Numbered from the stretch's first letter, positions 1 to 14,222 are shown. The stretch: 64,000 nt of DNA from Setoptus koraiensis (GCA_048013815.1 CM106586.1:7440001-7504000); one strand, 5' to 3'. The notes: a model not told the origin generated them from the letters alone. Numbers and translations: made by a program.

Positions 1-693
1 ATAGTCGCTCCTCCATTGAGCCTTCAAATAGACTGAATTGACTATGATGCTCGCTAATTCTTGCAAGTCATCTGGTAGAGAAAACTTATTCAAGATGGTA
101 TTAATTTTGCCCTTGGTCTTATTGCCGACCCATTCGTTGACAGAGTCAACAATCTGGTCCTTCTTGTCGACATTAATTAAAATGGGCTCTTTAGATTTCT
201 CTAATAGAGCACCTTTGGCCAATTTTGTTGGTGAAGACGTTTGATTGAATTTCGCTAGAGTAATCTCATAATATTTGTCTAGAGCTTGCTTGAAATTTCC
301 TTTCAGATCACCAAAAACTTGACCATTGCTCAAAAATAGATTTGCCGTATTGAAATCAAACGTGCTTTGGTCACCAACTTTCTCTAGATCGTCATGCTGG
401 TCATCGTTTGCGATTGACGAATTTTGCACGCTCAGGAGATATTGATAGATTCGATGTAATCCTTCATGAGGATCATCTTGTGATTGTAGATTGAATTTCT
501 TGTGATCAAATAATGTGGATATTTCATCGGCACTGTTACTATTCTTTGCCGTGCCCAAATAGACAATATACAAGGCAGTGCATAATGATATCGGAGAGAG
601 GACGGCATTGTTGGGCTGGACATGATTCAAGAATTGTATACCAAAATGATTGATAGAGTGGCCGACTCGAGACTCAAGTTGCAACTCGTCCAT
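1..693 (-). CDS. Serpin, N-terminal 231 residues (runs off window edge)
   Basis: Open frame on the minus strand from ATG at 693 to the window edge, uninterrupted for 231 codons, so it is intronless here. Seen: NAVLSPISLCTALYIVYLGT near residues 30-50 matches the helix A/B region of serpins (SPLSI..AL....LGA); VDSVNEWVGNKTKGKI near 185-200 matches the conserved N.WV...T.GKI helix; IIVNSVYLKAQW near 218-230 matches the strand-3A motif (NA.YFKG.W). A family member has about 370-400 residues, so the reactive-centre loop lies outside the window and inhibitory function and target cannot be judged. No signal peptide follows the chosen ATG: the protein starts MDELQLES and goes straight into helix A, which suggests an intracellular (clade B-like) serpin or a missing signal exon. 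A polar Asp-rich insert lies near residues 95-115. Family call is secure. Confidence 0.9.
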   Translation of the reverse strand, partial: MDELQLESRVGHSINHFGIQFLNHVQPNNAVLSPISLCTALYIVYLGTAKNSNSADEISTLFDHKKFNLQSQDDPHEGLHRIYQYLLSVQNSSIANDDQHDDLEKVGDQSTFDFNTANLFLSNGQVFGDLKGNFKQALDKYYEITLAKFNQTSSPTKLAKGALLEKSKEPILINVDKKDQIVDSVNEWVGNKTKGKINTILNKFSLPDDLQELASIIVNSVYLKAQWRSDY

Positions 694-2248
694 TATCTTG
701 CCTTTGAAACTGATTTGATTGACGCAAAGTATAAATCGCTAATAAACAAGGATTAGTGAGTGTGAATAGGACGTCTGTTTGTCGAATTGTTCCTACTAAT
801 ACAGAAGTCGAAATTGCAAATCAGAATTATTGATTGAAATGGAATATCTTCACACAAAATGTTTTTATAGCAATATTCTCCAATGTTTACTGCAAGTTTA
901 GTGTTACCCTGGAGCTCATGATAAGACTAGTGATCATGTAATGATTATTTGCTATCGCTACATTATCAATTTAATCGTTCTATCCTTGTGCTGGCAACTG
1001 ATAGGATACTCATGAGTCAGGCGAAAGTTTCGAAAGGATTTCACGCTTTGTTTGCACCAAGCTATCGTTTGGCAATGCGCCATATCCATAAAGTTGTAGG
1101 TACTCTCTCGTTGTCTCCTCATCTCATATTGATTTGATACAGCTTGTTTAGTTACGTTATTCGTGATGAATAAACAAATATTCAACATCTATAGTGTCAG
1201 TTTGTTAGTGATATTAGATAAACTACTTCATGTCTCACGCTTGTTATCAAATATTTAAACGCACTGCGGTGTATTCGAAATGATTCAAGAAGACTGCGAA
1301 AACTGGACACGTTTCGTCGTACTAATTGCATGCAAAAGGCGCATGTTTTCATACAAAACCTAGTGACGTGAATTGTCGAAAGTAAGCGGACTCTGAGAGA
1401 AATCGAAACGTAATCGAAAAGTGGTTATTCTTGCATCCTCTCCTCTCAGCGCTCGCTTCCTATTTCGATGGGGTGTTCAATGTAATTGGAATGAATTGTG
1501 CTCTCGAGTTAAATCAACAACAATGTTCGTAGGATGTTATGTTTGACTAATATTCGAGATTTTAATTAATTGAGCCCAACATTTTCAATCACGCGAACGC
1601 CGAATCACATAAGCATTACGTAAAAGCTTTGTTTCGATGAAATTTCGAAACAACAAACAAAAGTGTTCCTACAAGGGCATGGTTACTAGTTACACCGTGA
1701 CATTCAAACATACACCCACCTTTTTTCAGATAAAGAGTTCTAGTTGACACTACTACTATCACTAATAATGTACCAATGCAAAAGCGCAGTCGTGTCGCCT
1801 AACCATCTTATCTGTCATCAAACTACGCAAATAAAGAATTAAAACAAATAAGCTGCAATGATTCTAGTTTTATCGACATTAGAGATATTTTATTACACAT
1901 TATACATCATGTATTCATCGATACATTTTTATGTGAAACTACTAGGGACTTTCATAAGCCTACAAACGAACTTCGCTTTTCGGAGCGCGGCCTTAATCAG
2001 TCGGTTGTTTGTTTGTAACCACGAGCTCACACTGGTGATCGTGACTTGATTACTGACAAGGTAACTATCACCACTATCACACCCATGTTTGGGTCTACGG
2101 TACCGAAACATGTTCAGATCTCCCCTCTGGACAGGGAACGGTATGCTATCTACCAGTTTTTTGCCCGTTCTGGGTTCTGTTCCTAGTTTTTCCGGCGTTC
2201 GCTCTAATCATGGAATTCATCCACCTGTAACATTGTTTTATGTGATAC
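694..2248. other. AT-rich spacer between serpin and GTF2H1
   Basis: No gene recognised. The short open frames here (60-76 codons) have no recognisable similarity and overlap each other on both strands. The left part should hold the serpin promoter, read leftwards; I see no convincing TATA box. Confidence 0.5.
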
Positions 2249-2254
2249 TTTATT
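2249..2254 (-). terminator. Poly(A) signal of the GTF2H1 gene
   Basis: AATAAA on the minus strand about 20 nt beyond the GTF2H1 stop codon, implying a very short 3' UTR. Confidence 0.65.
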
Positions 2255-2273
2255 CCATAAGATTTTAGGCATT

Positions 2274-3866
2274 TCAGTTAGCTCTGGTTCTTCGGTGAAC
2301 ATCTTCTTCACTCCCATTCTTTCCAAAATTTCGTCTTCTCTTCTCTTTCCAATCTTCGTACCGTTGATGGGCTATTTGAAATTGTATTAAAATGTGATTA
2401 AGTAGATTATCTTGATCGCGAGACAGACGTTGCTTGAAGGGTTGTAGTTTAGATTTTTCAAATTTTGTCAGCGTCTCATCCATCTTCTCTAATTTTTTCT
2501 CTAGATTTTGACCAACGACAGGAAAACATAACCAGAAGTGCCTGAGTAACTCATTGCTGGCAGAATAAATGCTTTTGAGTGCCTGTTGTACCTCTTCGGC
2601 AACAGTATCTGTCAACCCATGCACATTTATTGTTCGCATCAGTAGTCCGTTTGGCGAGAGCTCACCCAGAGCTTTGACGGCCTCCTCAGATGAGATACAT
2701 TCGGACAGTTTCGGAGACCAATTATTAATTTGTTCTAAATGTCTGTGGAAGACAGAGACCGATATGCTGGACTCGTCGGATAAAGCAGGAGCTATCGAGT
2801 ATCTGTCCTTGCATGCCAGACTCAAATTACTATTCTGACCATGTGCAATGGTACCATGATCTTCCTCTAGATCTTCATAATTCCAGTCTCGACGCATTGA
2901 TTTGAATGTCGCTTCAACTCGTTTTGTGGCAGCGCAAGTCTCCAGAAGTTTAATTGAATGCTGGTTGAAGCGTTTCAGGAAGGCCTGGTTGGCACTTTCT
3001 GCACTTTCTTGCATTTTGTATGGATTATCGTCGAAAGCACTCAAATCGAGATATGGGTCATTTATTCCTGCCTTGACAGCTTTGGACCAATCTTCTTCGT
3101 CCATTTTAGAACAATCACTAAACATATCTTTGGTAGTTCCAAGCCTATCTCGATGGAAGTATTGCGATTGAAAGAATTTACTCCAGAATTCACTCTCGGT
3201 CATTTTTGTGGGTACGCATTCTCTATGTTTTTTAGCCACATTCGGATAGGTTCTGAATATCGCTTGCAAAGTTTCAATATTTACATTGTATCGCAAAGAT
3301 CCATCTAAGGAGCTTTGAGGCTTTATGTCGGCTAAAAATCCTGGCGATACACCAATTTGTTGATTGCCATTTTCAAAGCCTGAGCCATTGGAAGGTAATG
3401 AATCTTGTTTATCTGGAGCAAATTGTTGCCAAAATTCATCTGCTGTTATGACTTTCATTTCCACAAGATCTTTGTACAATTGTAGTAGATGGGGATTCTC
3501 ACTAAGAATTTTCGTCTTCCTTTCTCTATCCTTGGGGATCTTTCCTTTGAATTGTGGCAATAATGTTAGCAAGGCATCTTTGACATTTCGTCTATCTTCT
3601 AGTTGAGATTCAGTACTTTCAGAATTCACAAATTGAAATGTTGTGGCATCGCCAGAGTGCAAAACTATTTGAAGTTGTATCTTGGGTTTGCCTTCAGGTG
3701 AAATTTTTTGCATCTTAATGTCAGAGTATTTGTGAGATATAGTGAACTGGTCACGACCATTTGGCATCCAAGCCAATCTTTCTCCCATTAGGTAAAGGGC
3801 GCCATCACTTTTTTTGTGCCTGACGTTGCCCACCATGAGTCGGACGTCCTCAGATTTCTCCGACAT
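2274..3866 (-). CDS. GTF2H1: TFIIH core subunit p62 (GTF2H1/Tfb1)
   Basis: Intact 530-residue single-exon frame, close to the 548 of human GTF2H1. Domains seen in order: N-terminal PH/PTB-type domain, residues about 1-105 (LMVGNVRHKKSDGALYLMGE, then ERLAWMPNG); first BSD domain about 108-155, ending ADEFWQQFAP; second BSD domain about 190-245 with the FWSKFFQSQYFHRDR signature; a helical C-terminal region about 430-520 (LLRHFWLCFPV, then KLQPFKQRLS) that matches the family's XPD/p34-contacting end. Known role: scaffold subunit of the TFIIH core in the nucleus, needed for RNA polymerase II initiation and nucleotide excision repair; the PH domain binds acidic activators, TFIIE and XPC. The start is well placed since MSEKSEDVRLMV begins right at the PH domain. 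It lies downstream of the serpin in the same orientation, with no sign of co-regulation. Complete lack of introns in a conserved gene is notable. Confidence 0.96.
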   Translation of the reverse strand: MSEKSEDVRLMVGNVRHKKSDGALYLMGERLAWMPNGRDQFTISHKYSDIKMQKISPEGKPKIQLQIVLHSGDATTFQFVNSESTESQLEDRRNVKDALLTLLPQFKGKIPKDRERKTKILSENPHLLQLYKDLVEMKVITADEFWQQFAPDKQDSLPSNGSGFENGNQQIGVSPGFLADIKPQSSLDGSLRYNVNIETLQAIFRTYPNVAKKHRECVPTKMTESEFWSKFFQSQYFHRDRLGTTKDMFSDCSKMDEEDWSKAVKAGINDPYLDLSAFDDNPYKMQESAESANQAFLKRFNQHSIKLLETCAATKRVEATFKSMRRDWNYEDLEEDHGTIAHGQNSNLSLACKDRYSIAPALSDESSISVSVFHRHLEQINNWSPKLSECISSEEAVKALGELSPNGLLMRTINVHGLTDTVAEEVQQALKSIYSASNELLRHFWLCFPVVGQNLEKKLEKMDETLTKFEKSKLQPFKQRLSRDQDNLLNHILIQFQIAHQRYEDWKEKRRRNFGKNGSEEDVHRRTRAN

Positions 3867-4404
3867 GGTAGACTTTAGTGAAATAAATATTGTTTATTGA
3901 GCTTTTGGCGATTAAAGAAATGGCTTAAGATGAAGAAATAAAAAATAAACAAAAGTGAAAATCTGTCCACAATAATGAGAATATGATGAGAATCAGCAAA
4001 TACACATGTGGAAAAACTAAGAAATGGTTCGCGCAGGGGGTATAATCCATAGAATTGCGCAAACTCTCATGTGTTCGTATCCCCATTCATCCTTGGATAT
4101 TATTATGCTATTCACAGTATTGATAGTGCATTTTTCAAATTCTCGCGGTATGCGTATGTAGAACGCCGGCCTCAAACGTCAGATACTTTGATAGAATAAT
4201 AGAAAATATAACCGCATTCCACAGTCAGCTGACCCCCAGCAATACCTAAAATTCCCATCTACCGTGATAGGTTGGTTCCCTTTGAGTTGCATTGAGACCA
4301 ACGCCAGAATCAAAGATATTGTATTGCAGTCCTTGCTATCTAGAGAACCAGAGAAGATCAAATCTTCAATGAGGGCGGAATAAACAACAGGAAAAATCAC
4401 AAGG

Positions 4405-5031
4405 TCATGTTACCATATTGTGATTTACAACGGTCTCTAGCCACGAGATTGAAATCGGACTTCCAGCACACTTCTGAGGCCATGCCGAAAAACTCTCCCT
4501 AATATTCGAAAATTTCTCCGTTTTCCTTTCAAGAAGATCCCTTAGATTTTCTTTCAATTTTTCATCATCAGTATATATTGCTAATTTTTGACTAGAGACC
4601 CAGTATATTGCCGTTTTGTGGCGATTTGATGGGTTGGGGCCCCAACAAAGCGAATATACACCTGAAGACTCGGGTTTATCATTCGTATCATCCTTCTGAT
4701 CTCAATCAGACAACTGAGCATCATCAAAATCGATGGAATCACGGCAATATTCGATCGCTTTCTTTCTCTTGTGAGGAACAGATCGTAACACTCAACCAAT
4801 ACTGAATATATCTAATCTAAGAACGGGCCCATCGCGAGTTCCTACCATTGAGAGGCCTCTTGGAAGGATGGTGTCTTGTCTGAGAATAACAGTTCCCTCG
4901 GTCATATTTGAAACTGCTAGAAATGGTAATTGATAACCATTCAAAGTGTAAAAGCTAGATGCGAACAAACTGACTCGAGCGAAAGCTCTCAGGTTGGGAT
5001 CAAGATCCGCAAAGCAATATTCATTGTTCAA
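4405..5031 (-). pseudogene. Decayed coding stretch, family not recognised
   Basis: One minus-strand frame stays largely open for about 209 codons with only two internal stops, where around ten would be expected by chance. It has protein-like composition (for example CFADLDPNLRAFARVSLFAS, and LKENLRDLLERKTEKFSNIR). A weaker protein-like stretch lies upstream to about 5,380. I do not recognise the family. It could be a host pseudogene, exons of a gene I cannot parse, or an old viral copy. An overlapping plus-strand frame of 101 codons (4994-5299) is probably a shadow. Confidence 0.35.
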
Positions 5032-5399
5032 GTCTCACAGTAGGACTAGCCCACTGCGTGAAATTGATGCCAATATGCCTGAGGGATATTCATGCTTTTC
5101 TGTTTCAGGTGACCACAAACAGAGGCTACAGATGGGTTTCATATGTTATTTCAAGACAATGATATCAGCAGATCCAGATTCCAGATTAAGTTTTATAACG
5201 TTTATCAGTACATCGTCGAATCAAACTGCTATAAGAGCCATGATAGAGCCTCTCAGATGCAATGTTCACCATACAAACAATATCAGCGCTGCTGACTGAT
5301 GTATTGAGCTTGACAAATTCTATAAGATTCTTGTCAGGATCCGAACTTGGATCAATGATGTCTTTAAGGAATCTTTAACACGAAACTGAAGCTCGTCCC

Positions 5400-6972
5400 C
5401 TCCCCCGGCATCGACGCTGAACGAGATGCATTGTCCAAGTATGGCCAACAAATGATGCTTATGTGAGTACAAAATTTAGGTTTTTTCGCTGACGTTTGTT
5501 CATTGTTGTCGCTACACTAATGACATTTGAGTCTGAAATTGTCATAGAGGGAAATAGTAATTAGGGTGAGTGTATGAGAACAGAGGGGCCAGTTGTTGCA
5601 TAATTTAAATTTTTCGCTCGTTGTGCTCAACTTATCTTATTAACAACAAATGAATCTATACAGAATAAGTGTATAGAAGAGTACTCGACACACACTTAGA
5701 CAAAAAGACAATTCAGTCGTGACAACGTTGAATATTAACTCATTAATAGCTTTGCATTTGCGAGTGATTTACTAGTGTTTTGTATTGTTTCGACAATTGC
5801 TGACTACTAAAATGACAGCCAATTGTGGGTAACTTTACAGTAACACTTTGACAATAGTAGTAGTTATCTGACTAATGTATTATTAGTCGCTGAGAATTGG
5901 ATGAATTGCTACGCCATAAAATGTGAGAATGTGTCGGAAATAGAGAAACTACACTGTGACATACTTGACATGTGACGTCGGTCCTAAGGATATTATCAAA
6001 GTAATTGATCGCCACTACCTCTCGAGTATTTGCTGCACAGGATGATGGTGCACACATAGGAAGAGACATTGAGATGACATTCGTCATACTAAGTCAGTTG
6101 AGACTGTGACATGTTATTAACTTTTTGACAGCTTCTTTGTGACTTTTAACAAAATGACTTTAACGACTGGCAAACAAAAGCAGAGCAAAAGACAATAGAC
6201 GATATCGCCTCATTATCTTAAGCAATTTAAATAATTGTGTCTCTTTTCTTGACAATACAACATATTTCTCAAGATGTGTGCTCTCATTGATATCATTTCA
6301 CTTATTATTGCTACTTGAATGGCGATGCCGTTTGCATTATTAAACTTAAACTTATCGTTGTTAGTCTTATTGAGCATGCGTGCGATGCCATCTCATTAGT
6401 CATGGCGATAAAGAAGCTGCTGTAACTTTGCTTGTTATACTTATGTTATAATACTTGTGCCACAAGTATTATAAAATAGCCGCGAGATAATAATGATAAT
6501 AATATTTGATAATAGCCGTGAATAGTCACACAGTACACACACAAACAAGCTGTCAAACGGCGGCCAGACACAATCGGCTCGATTAGCTAATTCATCATCA
6601 TTGATGTTGTATTGAATGCGGCCACTTGCGCTGGTTCCTTTGTGGCTCAATTGTGGCGGCGCCTTTTATACAACACCACTAAACGGATACGTCGGCTACC
6701 TTATGCCACTTGTTGCCACTTGTTGTTGTTAAATGGCAGCGGCCAATTGAATCACAACGGCCAATAATAAATATAATAATAATAATAATAATGATAATAA
6801 TGATAAATAATGAGCCAACAACTCAATCATCGTTGAATCATTACGTCAGTGCGTTGCGCCAACCAACCAATCAGCTGACCATAATTACCAAATGGTCGCC
6901 AGTGAGTGTCGGCGCGCTCTCAACTTGATAGTCCCAACAATGAATTTGTGCGCATGCGCTCTCCCATCAGCC
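5400..6972. other. AT-rich upstream region of Msx
   Basis: No coding sequence recognised. Contains an imperfect ATA/ATG trinucleotide run at about 6,770-6,815 and several overlapping short frames without similarity. Likely the 5' flank of the homeobox gene. Confidence 0.4.
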
Positions 6973-6998
6973 TATAATAAGTGAGCCGCTTGTGTGCG
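6973..6998 (+). promoter_or_regulatory. Putative Msx core promoter (TATA-like plus shared motif)
   Basis: TATAATAA at 6973-6980 is followed directly by agtgagccgcttgtgtgcg, a 19-mer that recurs exactly at 22903-22921 just downstream of another TATA box. The ATG of Msx lies about 75-95 nt downstream, so a short 5' UTR would result. Inferred from spacing only. Confidence 0.4.
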
Positions 6999-7069
6999 GC
7001 ACTCGATCGTTTTGTTCGCTCATTATCATTTTGTGTCCGCACTAGATGCCACCGAAACAAGTAATCTGA

Positions 7070-8161
<1,092 letters not shown>

Positions 8162-10126
8162 TTCGTGACTACTCACCTCCATCCGTCTCCCTCTAAAGAG
8201 CACACACACATTGTATAAGAGCGTTAAAATATATATATACACACACACACTCAGCCTAATTAATAAGATTTCATCTTGAATTTAGCAAAAACTCAAAATT
8301 AGACAGAACAAAGTTATACTATCAAAATTAAAAAAATGAATTTTGCTTCAATTAACAGTTGCGTTGTTGTGGTTGTTGCTCTCTTGTCTCCTCTGCTCTA
8401 TTTAAATCCAATTACAGTTCTTATTATTCTTACTTTGTATGCGTGTGCCCTTGTGCGAGAGTTAATCAATTTATCCATTCAATGCGCATTCAACTACTCA
8501 CGGCTTACGGCTCAGCTGAACATTTGCGCTAATTCGATACAAATTCTCAACATTGGCCAGCGTCGTGCTAAGTGTGTCTCTCCCTATTTTTCTCTCTTTC
8601 TCTCTCATTCAATTAGCTTAAAATGAATCAGTTAATTATATCATTAGCGGTAATGGTGTTAGCCAGAGTGAGACTTCACACAGAGATGAATGCTGCCAAA
8701 GGTTGGCTTTTTTGTTTTGTTCTTACCAGACAGGTTGCAGCATTCATAATTCAGTCAAAATGCCTCTGTCGTCTGCTTATTGCCACTTCAATTAGGTCCG
8801 TGCGCTTGGTCATTGCCTCAACTAGCATTATACAAGCTTTAGATTTAATTTGTTATTGTTCATCTATCTATAGTTGGTTGCACAATCAAACACTTCACAG
8901 ACATATAACAATATCCAGAGGACACACAAACATATCTATATATACAGACGAGCACTTGTAGACATCGGTGTTGTGGTATGCGTACTACGACCATTTGCGT
9001 GTTAATTTGTTGGCTTGTTCGCTCAGTTGTTGGCTTCTCGACTGAGTAGTCATGATCATTTCTTTAATGAGGAATCATCTTTCCCATATTATTATTACGC
9101 ACAACGCAGAGACAGCAACAGCAACAACGACCACAACACCGACGATGATGGTTCCTTCAAAACTCTCAAATTGGTGTAGAAAAACACATCACATCACTAT
9201 GCTACACTATACAACCAATTGGCAATGATTGTGTAGTGAGCCAACACAATGTTACTACATTTTATTAGCTTTAACTTGTTGCGTGCAGTTAGTCATTTCT
9301 CAGCGACAGCAGCAAAAATTAAAATCACTTCAATTCTATTCAAATTAATATCCGAGAATAAGAAGAATTTCGTCCTAACTTGGCGCTCGTTCTCTTTTGC
9401 TGCGGCGGCGGCCGTAGTAGCTCGTCTAAATTAGTTAATATTAGCGCTGCTCGGATTGCATGAAATGAGGTGAAAAGATTTATGCCCAGCGAGCGGACTT
9501 TTGCTCATTGCGCCGGCAGTTGTGTGCATACGTGTTTGCCTGGTCCGGCTTGTTGTGCAAGGCTGTACAAGCCGACCCCAGAATCCTCATTCTCACTCTT
9601 TCTAATTGCCAATAATAACTGCACTTAAAGATCCTCATATTGAATTTCCCTCGCTTGCTCTCTCTCTCATCCTCTAGTTTGCTCCATGCCTCTTGGTCAT
9701 TGCTCTAATTCCATCAAATTCGCCAGAATATCTATGTATGAATATCCGTTTACTGGATTGTAAACTCGGTGGGCAGGCACGCGATCTATCACTAGATTTG
9801 CTACCACTTAAATTGGCGGCCACTATTGCCGGTAATTTGTTGCCAATGGTGATAGAGGTGGTAACAGTGGTATTGCTAGTAATGTAACAAAATTGCTCCA
9901 AGTATATCTGCAATTGATGGATGAGATAGTCTAGTTTGAGACTTACGTTGCCTGCGTGCGTTCAATATGCTAGAAAGACTCGATCAATTATCAAATATCA
10001 TCATCATCTCTTCATTATAATTGTAATGCGCGCGACAGGTGAGTAGCTTATAGTGATTATGTGTGCAACTTTGCGGTGGGTCACAATTTCCATCTATTGC
10101 CCATGTACCAACTTCACTCTATCAGA

Positions 10127-10156
10127 CTTGTTTCGGATTGTGTGGTCCGAAACAAG
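10127..10156. repeat. Perfect 11-bp-stem hairpin
   Basis: cttgtttcgga, an 8-nt loop, then its exact reverse complement. It is isolated in non-coding DNA and its function is unknown. Confidence 0.5.
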
Positions 10157-12184
10157 CTGTTGAGCTGCCCTTCTTCAATCCCTACAATAGACATCTGACT
10201 CCAGTCCATAGGGACCAATCATGATCATTAATATTGATAATATCGTTGCAATATAAATATACAAATGCTCGCAGTATTATTGAAATCGACACATATACAA
10301 TATTGATGGTATTCAATGTAATGTAGCATCTCCACTCTATTTGTATTTAGACCGGGCATGTTGAGATGCCGCTAATGATGCTTTCGATCATTCCTTACAC
10401 TACATTAGTATTTAACTACACTACTAGTTGCCAGTGAATTACCAGTTGCGGTTGTGGTGTTTAGTTGAGAGATAGCAGAAGAAGATGGATCAAATCACAA
10501 CAGGTCACCACCACTATATTCTCTATATACTCTGTGTGTTGTTTCGAGGGCCAGACAGCCATCGATCTAGTCTAAGAAGAGAGATGCAGATAATCACATT
10601 TCAGTTTAGTATTTAGAAAATGACTTGCGACCAACAGTAACTAACTAAATGAGCATTTTAAACATATTTCTTCAGTTAATATTTCTAGTCCTTGTTGTCA
10701 TCATTATCATCATCATTTGCATATAAATTGCCTGAGTAATGATGGTGGCCAATTAATTTGACTGTTGAGTATTTATGCATACTGAAATAATGCGTCGCCT
10801 GACAAGGAAACGTGGTGATTATAATCTATTATCCTAGATGACACCAACGACGAATTGAGCCACAAGTCAAACCGAATGGTAGTACGGTAATGAATAATGA
10901 TTATTGCTTTCGAACAGGTCGATGAAGATTATTATCGAAGGTCGACCTCTTAAAACAAGGGCCATTCTTCGTTTCGTACGTGTGTGCCTTTGTTATTGTT
11001 GTTGATGCTCAAGAGTAAACGTGCTAGTGCTAGTTTCGGCTAAACAAATTAATCACTAATCGTTTGTTGTTTAAGATTTGACTATAATGTATAATTGTAT
11101 CAAATCATGATAATAATCACAATTTATCATCGACTTAAAAGCATAGAAATTGTTCCATCATTACCATACGCAACGGCACGGTTTCTTTTATAAAAGTTAA
11201 CTTAAAAGTGTTCATTGATGTTAATCCTCTCATGCTCTTATATCAACTAAAATCGGCTAAGAGCTCTCTTCAAACGTTTTTTTTCTTCTCCCTGCGTCAT
11301 AGTTGACTCTGTCTCAATATAGATTAAGTTAAAGCACTTGTCAATCATAATCTTGATTGATATTCTATTGATTATATTTTGATAGCCAGCTTCAGGGATG
11401 GGCTTAGAGAATTCGCCAAATGCGATCTTGTGTTTGATCTAAGCCTCAAATACTGCTCGTGTTGTTCTTAAATTCCCCAGGATTGCGCATATCATCATAT
11501 TGATGCGTCATGAGATAATATTATAATGATATTATAATGATGATATAATGAATTTTGATTGCGCCTATCAAACAGTCTAGTTCAATATAGATAAAATGAA
11601 AATTTATTGCTCTCTTATCATAGTAAGCGCCGCTATTTTCAGTAAGAGACGAAAGACGATCAGATAGGAGAAAGGTGACGAAGAAAACTTGTATAACATT
11701 CGCAAGCAGGAGTGAGGCTTGCATAAGAGACGTTAGTTATTCTTACACAATCGTCGCCGTTCTTCCTCAATATTTCTTCAGTAGCATCTTGGGCATGGCT
11801 CACTATATCTATGGTCGTTAGCAAAAATGCAATGTGACTGCGATAAATCTTTGCCTAGACAGGATGTTCATGACTGTAGAATGGTTGAGTTTTGGTTGAG
11901 GTGAAAGAGTTGTGGAAGAGATTCAATGATTGATTATGACGACTTGCTTGAGCACACACAATTAAACAAGCAACCACATTTCCTAATCTTTTATTTGTTT
12001 GTTTGTATTATTCATCAAAATTAATTACTGTGCGCGTATTCATCATTACGACATCATACGAAGCCAATTTGTTTTGTGCTGACTCAATTATATACTCCAT
12101 AAAAATGACACACAGTTTCCACTATTGAATCATACTTTTCAAATAATAATTTCTTGCTGCTGTGACATCTTTTCCCGAGATAAA

Positions 12185-12208
12185 TATATATATATATATA
12201 TATATATA
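12185..12208. repeat. (TA)n microsatellite
   Basis: About twelve uninterrupted TA units in non-coding DNA. Confidence 0.9.
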
Positions 12209-14222
12209 AAGAGAGGGAGAAATGCTGCCGTCTCGCAGTAGTTCGTTTGTGTGTCTGATTTGCAAACACACATCGGGAATCATTAGCTATGGTAGCTAAT
12301 TTAACGACATTTTTTTTCCAAGACGCAAATAATAGCAGGGCCGATCATTCCAAATGAAATATTTATCCTAGTTACCAATCTTGCATAATCATATTATTAA
12401 TAATAATTAGAATATATAATCGAGTATACATAATTAATTGAACGACTGATTCCGCAGAAATGGAATAGAATTGCTATTTTAATACGCCCCCCTTGGCAAA
12501 AGCAAGCTCCATCTGGCGGCTAGTGTGAATTGGAAATGCGCGTTTATAGGTGGCACCGTCTTTTGAGTAACACACTATACGTGCATAATGATCACATGGT
12601 TCCAACCGTTGAATTTCAACGAACTTTTTTGTGTCTACGCTCACTTGTGTAGGCTTGACTGTACTGTACTAGGCGAGTATACTATAATGCGTGTCACCTC
12701 GCCCGACTATTACCGGTTTTCAGCCGATTCTGTAATCTATACGTGAGCTCACCGCATGCAACAAATTGCACTAATTAAAACTATTGCCTAGCTAACCCAA
12801 TCATAAATTTATTCATTTAAACAAAAAAGGTATTCACTTCATTAATTAACAACAACTACTAAACTGAGGATAATGAGATGAGGATAATGAGATCCGGAGA
12901 TATCTGCAGGCGCAAGTAGAAAGAGAGAGACAGAGAGAGCGGCAGGCAAAAAGAGCATTAGAAATAGGAGCATTCATCTCTGGGCACAACCTTTCGTATG
13001 TGGATGTAACTTGAGAGTATGGTACTGCATAAATGTTGACTCGCTGGATACACACGCAACTCCAAACATACAAAGCCAACTTGTGGTCAAGGAATTTCGA
13101 GACGAATAAGTCCACCGCCAATCGTAAATGAGCGCACAATTATTGAATTACCATTGTCACTACCACAATTATTATGATGAAGGTTTCTTCTAATTCGCAG
13201 AGCCGATGAAAGATGAGAATATTGTTGATGATGATTCTCAGCTGTTTGTATGTGTGTAAATGTACATAAAAAAAAATAGTTGGACGGCCGTAAATGTTGT
13301 ACGGTGGTCAGTATTAGTGACGGTTGTACCAGTCATAGTAGCTAGTGGCGGCAGTGGTTGTGGTTTTGGTTTTGGTTGTGGTTAATCATGAATTCATCAA
13401 TCACTCCTTATCATAGAAATCAAAGCCAAAAAGTTATTTCAAGAATTGCCGCCACCAAACGTTCCTACCGATGTTGTTGGCACCACTAACAATATTTGTA
13501 CGCACGCATAAACTAAACTGGCCATAATTGGCCAATTGACATAGGTCAATATTGAGTCGCCAAGAAGTAGCCAACAGTGTGCATCATTTGTGGCACTGCT
13601 TCCAACTATTGCTGTTTGCTACTAATATGATAAGCATCGAAACTAGAAACTGGAAACACTATCTGCTAGGGTCCGCCGAATCCCTACATAGTTGATTGCA
13701 ATGGTTAGTACCTTAATAGTTTAGATTATCGCTAATTGTGATACAGTTTGTTCTAGCAACTGACCAACAGACTAACCAATCACTCTTCATCAGACAACAA
13801 GTCAAAGTGGTTATCTGTTGTGTGAGCCATCCACTAATGTGCTGTTGATATTGACCACTAATGCATCATGTACTCAGGACAATGCCGATAATTAATGCTA
13901 ATGATATGCAGTGCAAACTATACTCCTCGTATAAGTTTGTCATCACAGTTTGCACGCAGGTCACAACTATCGATACCATCTCGAAGCCATAGGAATGAGA
14001 TGTAGAAACAAACGAATACGTTAGATTCTACTCCAAAGTTATACAAGATACTAAAGTTATCAATTGATTTCAAACTTTTCAGAGTTCTCTTTTAGTAGTC
14101 AACACATTGCTATCTAGAAGTGGCTACCACATTTGATGAGCGTACAACTACAGAAGCGATTGCAATAGATAAATCATAAAAATCAAATTACTCACAGAGC
14201 GAAGTCAAATAGTGCAAACGAA

